Origin: Hymenobacter metallilatus
GTDB lineage: Bacteria > Bacteroidota > Bacteroidia > Cytophagales > Hymenobacteraceae
Length of the DNA stretch: 64,000 bases
NCBI RefSeq assembly: GCF_003944705.1
Contig: NZ_RWIS01000007.1
Span: forward strand, 1-64,000
Reading direction: 5' to 3'
The notes beneath the pieces are model-generated. The model was not told the DNA's origin and searched no databases. It saw nothing but the letters and a program-made list of their open reading frames with translations. Positions 59,934 to 64,000 of this stretch are shown here, piece after piece; the stretch's first letter is position 1, and each line of letters starts with the position of its first letter. A program made the translations under genes and the position numbers.

Positions 59934-60386
59934 TTAGCGGCGCTTTTTAGTGGTAGCCACCGAAGGATATTTGATGCTTACCTTCTTCCAGTACACGTAG
60001 TTACCGGTTTTCGCCTCAATCAGGTACGTGCCGGCCGGAATGCGGCCCAGGTCCACGGGCTCCCCGGTATTGTTGGCGGGGTCCAGCTCAGTGGTATATA
60101 CGGGCTGCTTTTTATAGTTGGTCATCACCAGCGTACCGGGTTTGGTAAACTGCTGGGTGAAGCTGAGCATGATGGTCTGGCCGCTGGAGGACGGAAAAAC
60201 GTCGATACCCGACAAGGTTTCCACCCGCTTAATGGGGCCGTTCAGCGTTACGGGCTCCGCCTCCGACTTGGTTTTTACTTCGGTGCCGTTGGCCGATTTG
60301 GCTTTGGTTTTCACCTTGGTTTGGGCCTGAGCGGTTGAGAAAGAGAGAAGGGTGGCGGCCAGAGCGAGCAGAACGGGGCGTTTCAT
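59934..60386 (-). CDS. Small secreted protein with beta-sandwich C-terminus
   Basis: From ATG 60386 this is 150 residues with a signal peptide ending near TAQAQ. A Lys/Thr/Glu-rich stretch (KVKTKAKSANGTEVKTKSEA) is followed by a domain resembling T9SS-type C-terminal or DUF3244 domains: GIDVFPSSSGQTIMLSF, then GTYLIEAKTGNYVYWKKVSI. Being alone with no passenger, it is unlikely to be ordinary T9SS cargo. Family and role uncertain. Confidence 0.7.
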   Translation of the reverse strand: MKRPVLLALAATLLSFSTAQAQTKVKTKAKSANGTEVKTKSEAEPVTLNGPIKRVETLSGIDVFPSSSGQTIMLSFTQQFTKPGTLVMTNYKKQPVYTTELDPANNTGEPVDLGRIPAGTYLIEAKTGNYVYWKKVSIKYPSVATTKKRR

Positions 60387-60577
60387 ATGGGGTAAAGAAG
60401 GAGTGTGGCGAAGAGAAGTTGGTTCGGGAAAAGCCATTTGCATACTCCGTACCAATTTTGCGCAAGCTTACGCAAAAGCCCGTCAACCCACCTAAACCGG
60501 CTTTTTATGGCCGCACAAAAGCTGGCCGGATGCACACGAAAACGGGAATTTTTCCGATCCTACTTATTTTTCCTGGC

Positions 60578-60585
60578 TACCTTTG
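60578..60585 (+). promoter_or_regulatory. Candidate -7 element of aspS
   Basis: TACCTTTG matches TAnnTTTG and predicts an aspS leader of about 165 bases that would contain the inverted repeat at 60589-60749. The region from 60387 to 60577 otherwise shows nothing recognisable. Confidence 0.55.
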
Positions 60586-60588
60586 AGC

Positions 60589-60749
60589 AGTTTCTAGCTG
60601 CTGGTTTCTGGTTGCTGGTTGGGTTCAATCAGTGGTCAGAATGGGAGCCGATGCTTGCGCAAGCTGCCTGCTTGTGGAGCCTGCTGCCTGTAAGGTGCCT
60701 CGCCCGAAAGCCAAAAGCCAGCCACTAGAAACCAGTAACCAGAAACTCA
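60589..60749. repeat. Inverted repeat in the aspS leader
   Basis: AGTTTCTAGCTGCTGGTTTC near 60589-60613 pairs imperfectly with the arm near 60722-60749 (CTAGAAACCAGTAACCAG). About 100 bases separate the arms. It lies between the -7 element and the aspS ATG, so it would be transcribed. Confidence 0.75.
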
Positions 60750-60754
60750 GACAA

Positions 60755-62521
<1,767 letters not shown>

Positions 62522-62540
62522 GGTTGTTTTTTTACGAGTA

Positions 62541-62577
62541 TAAAAACGGGAGTAGGCTCTGCTTATTCCCGTTTTTA
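62541..62577 (+). terminator. Terminator after aspS
   Basis: TAAAAACGGGA pairs with TCCCGTTTTTA, 20 bases after the stop codon, and is followed by an AT-rich tract. Confidence 0.85.
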
Positions 62578-62590
62578 TTATTTTAAGACT

Positions 62591-62977
62591 ATGAATTTAG
62601 AATTGGAAACATCCTTTATCAGTAAATACATCGTAAAAGCTAAACGTCAGCGGTATCTGAGCTTTATTAATAATCCAAAGCATCGAAAAAAATTTCTGGA
62701 AATGTTATATCATGGTCAGGACATTGATAAAGATAAATTACGACGCTTGCATAGCTCGCTCGATATAGAAGTGATATTGCAGAATTTATGTAATGCAGCC
62801 TGTTATATAATTTCCTCAGATTCGACAATAGATGGGCAGGAAATGGCGGTTGATGATGTTTTTAAAAATATAATTGGCCGTACGGAAGGAACAGTAGTTT
62901 TATTCGATAAAGAAATTGTGTACTACTATGGGGAGCCACCGTATAATGAGTATATTAATATATGGGCGGTGGTCTAA
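62591..62977 (+). CDS. AT-rich orphan protein, 3' end altered by IS insertion
   Basis: This 128-residue protein is encoded by DNA far more AT-rich than its surroundings. It has no signal peptide or membrane helix. It reads as an alpha-rich N-terminus (SKYIVKAKRQRYLSFINN) followed by a short beta region (GTVVLFDKEIVYYYGEPP). I recognise no family. The IS1-like element begins at 62965 inside it. Before insertion the frame would have ended AAT ATA TGA, that is ...YINI and stop; it now reads WAVV and stops within the IS. So only four residues were added. Low GC and the IS beside it suggest transfer. Confidence 0.7.
   Translation: MNLELETSFISKYIVKAKRQRYLSFINNPKHRKKFLEMLYHGQDIDKDKLRRLHSSLDIEVILQNLCNAACYIISSDSTIDGQEMAVDDVFKNIIGRTEGTVVLFDKEIVYYYGEPPYNEYINIWAVV
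62957..62964. repeat. Target-site duplication, left copy
   Basis: AATATATG flanks the IS1-like element on its left and recurs directly to the right at 63721-63728. An 8-bp duplication is normal for the IS1 family. Confidence 0.9.
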
Positions 62978-63405
62978 GTGATGGTGCATCGTCGGTTGTG
63001 CTCGTCAATGACGAGTTGGATGCGCACGTGGTGCATGGCTAAGCAGCGACTGAACGAGCAGGTCTTGCGCACGAGCACGGCGCATTTCTGTCGCAAGGAG
63101 CAGTTGATGGCCTCCACGATACTGGTTTGGCCGCTGCCTTTGGGGTGGGCCCGATGGGCCCGGGCCGGCAATACCCCCCGGTAGGCGTCCCATTCGTCCG
63201 TATGGTACCACGTACCTGTCCGATACGGGGCGGGCAGTGCCCGCCACAGACGCCGGGCCGTGGCGCGGCCCCGGCTGCCCAGCACCCAGGCTACGATGCG
63301 CCGCGTGTGCCGCTCCACAGCTAGCCACAGCCATTTCTTGCGCTGTTTGCGGCCGACAAACGTCCACAGTTCATCCAGTTCCAGCTCTTTCGGCCGGTGC
63401 GGCAA
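62974..63405 (-). CDS. IS1-like transposase, InsB-type catalytic part
   Basis: This 143-residue frame has DDE residues in LELDELWTFVGRKQRKKWLW (Asp), WYHTDEWDAYRG (Asp) and TSIVEAINCSLRQKC (Glu), as in IS1 transposase. It begins without a good start of its own and overlaps the InsA-like frame. I infer that a -1 shift at the A8 tract 63433-63440 fuses InsA and InsB. The last bases of the frame are close to the element's terminal repeat. Confidence 0.9.
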   Translation of the reverse strand: MPHRPKELELDELWTFVGRKQRKKWLWLAVERHTRRIVAWVLGSRGRATARRLWRALPAPYRTGTWYHTDEWDAYRGVLPARAHRAHPKGSGQTSIVEAINCSLRQKCAVLVRKTCSFSRCLAMHHVRIQLVIDEHNRRCTIT

Positions 63406-63682
63406 CGGACAACTCAGGGGACGGGTCTGCGCTTTTTTTTGCCAGTTTAGCCACCGTCATGCGCGCTACGCCCGTCAGGCGCACGATGGCCCGCTGCGAG
63501 ACCCGCTCCAAGAGCAGCTTTTCCACCTGCGCATACTGCGCCGCTTTGCGCGGGGCCGCGGGGGCAAACACGGCTTGGTGGCGACAAGCTGTGCACAGGT
63601 ACTTGGCTTTGCCTTCACTCGTGCCATTTTTGCGCAGGGCGGCACTACCGCATTTGGCACACCGGAGTGTGGTCTGAATCAT
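63371..63682 (-). CDS. IS1-like InsA-type protein, zinc-finger / helix-turn-helix part
   Basis: This 103-residue frame has a zinc ribbon (CAKCGSAALRKNG... LCTACRHQ) and a helix-turn-helix (VSQRAIVRLTGVARMTVAKL), the DNA-binding part of IS1 transposase. The coding sequence reads GCA AAA AAA AGC at about 63433-63440, a plausible slippery site for the -1 frame. Without a shift it ends after a short Ala/Pro tail (SVAAPAERAGTG). Confidence 0.88.
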   Translation of the reverse strand: MIQTTLRCAKCGSAALRKNGTSEGKAKYLCTACRHQAVFAPAAPRKAAQYAQVEKLLLERVSQRAIVRLTGVARMTVAKLAKKSADPSPELSVAAPAERAGTG

Positions 63683-63720
63683 TCCTCAAGCTAGCGAAAA
63701 CCACCCTTTAGACCAACACC

Positions 63721-63728
63721 AATATATG
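63721..63728. repeat. Target-site duplication, right copy
   Basis: AATATATG is identical to 62957-62964 on the other side of the element. The next base restores the TGA stop of the orphan gene if the element is removed. Confidence 0.9.
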
Positions 63729-64000
63729 ATTATTTTTTTGTTGAAGTAGCAGTGCGGTAGTAATGCTGTAGACTACTTTCCACCAGGAACTTTCGTCTCG
63801 ACCGCACTGCTGTTGATGGCACAAGCGCATGGCGGCGAGTAACCGGGGGTAGCGCGGAGTTGTAGGATCCAGTACAGGCAGAGCATCCAGCTGACCACAA
63901 CGACCTTGACAACCGGGCGTTGAGTAGCCGCCGCTGAAACCTGCTGCCTGGCAGAGTACGGAAAACATTTTCTCTCTAGCTTACAACATCGTAATCCGGA
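63729..64000. other. Right flank of the IS element, no assignable gene
   Basis: A minus-strand frame (63708-63968) of 86 codons could begin at an ATG preceded by AGAGAGAAA, but its end lies in the IS terminal repeat and I recognise no family. GC content rises again to window levels beyond about 63780. It may be a fragment of a gene that continues outside the window or decayed DNA. Confidence 0.4.

Larger units (their letters stand above)
62965..63720 (-). mobile_element. Complete IS1-like insertion sequence
   Basis: The element is 756 bp, bounded by an 8-bp direct repeat AATATATG. Terminal inverted repeats match at 16 of 22 positions, GGCGGTGGTCTAAGTGATGG on the left and GGTGTTGGTCTAAAGGGTGG on the right. 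It encodes InsA- and InsB-like frames with an A8 tract for frameshifting. The second copy at the window's left edge is in opposite orientation, about 62.8 kb away. Confidence 0.93.

Noticed and set aside
63708..63968. 86-codon minus-strand gene right of the IS
   Set aside because: Its end is defined by IS and AT-rich DNA and no family is recognised; kept only as an unassigned stretch.

Overview
The window looks like chromosomal DNA of a GC-rich Bacteroidota bacterium, most likely Hymenobacter or a close relative. It encodes type IX secretion (T9SS) parts (PorU, PorV, PorZ), a T9SS cargo protein with a C-terminal sorting domain, an FKBP/DHH/ndk locus typical of the phylum, and several genes preceded by the Bacteroidota -7 promoter motif TAnnTTTG. 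The genus is inferred from recognised protein families; no rRNA or tRNA gene is present to confirm it.

Layout. 1-127: 3' end of an IS1-like element. 135-6597 (minus): M16 peptidase-like protein, porV, porU. 6776-8177 (minus): pssA and a metallo-beta-lactamase-fold hydrolase. 8471-12923: FAD oxidoreductase and a large envelope protein. 13064-17981: cytochrome c maturation genes ccmB-C-D-E-F. 18344-21040 (minus): T9SS cargo. 21224-26265: DUF2520 protein, ferredoxin, iscX, kdsC, cold-shock protein, UbiA prenyltransferase, outer-membrane barrel. 26403-30119: glycosyltransferase facing a methyltransferase / PIG-L deacetylase / acyl-CoA dehydrogenase-like operon. 30551-32128: purH. 32984-39490: cell-shape genes mreB-mreC-mreD-mrdA-(four-helix-bundle protein)-rodA. 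39709-44594: two polytopic membrane proteins, an unknown protein, a ferredoxin and tdk. 44823-48107: porZ and recO. 48229-53691 (minus): six consecutive FKBP prolyl isomerases and a DHH phosphoesterase. 54078-60386: ndk, nucleoside transporter, ene-reductase with ArsR regulator, sodA, tadA and two small secreted proteins. 60755-62977: aspS and an AT-rich orphan. 62965-63720: a complete IS1-like element with an 8-bp target duplication.

Working together. PorU (sortase), PorV (shuttle) and PorZ (surface subunit) belong to one machine, which would export the 18344-21040 protein. The ccm genes make the haem-delivery and ligation apparatus for c-type cytochromes. The mre/mrd/rodA genes form the elongasome. 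The 26.4-30.1 kb cassette combines enzyme classes reminiscent of acylated amino-sugar synthesis.

The least expected structure is between the genes. About seventeen intergenic inverted repeats of several unrelated sequence families punctuate the window, many inside operons. One family, with AATTAAAAATT arms, occurs in three states: with a complete four-helix-bundle (S23/IVS-type) gene between mrdA and rodA, gene-free between mreB and mreC, and decayed between ccmE and ccmF. This looks like a small mobile or mobilised palindromic element and is my leading candidate for an undescribed system; the Nod-factor-like cassette and the six-FKBP array follow.
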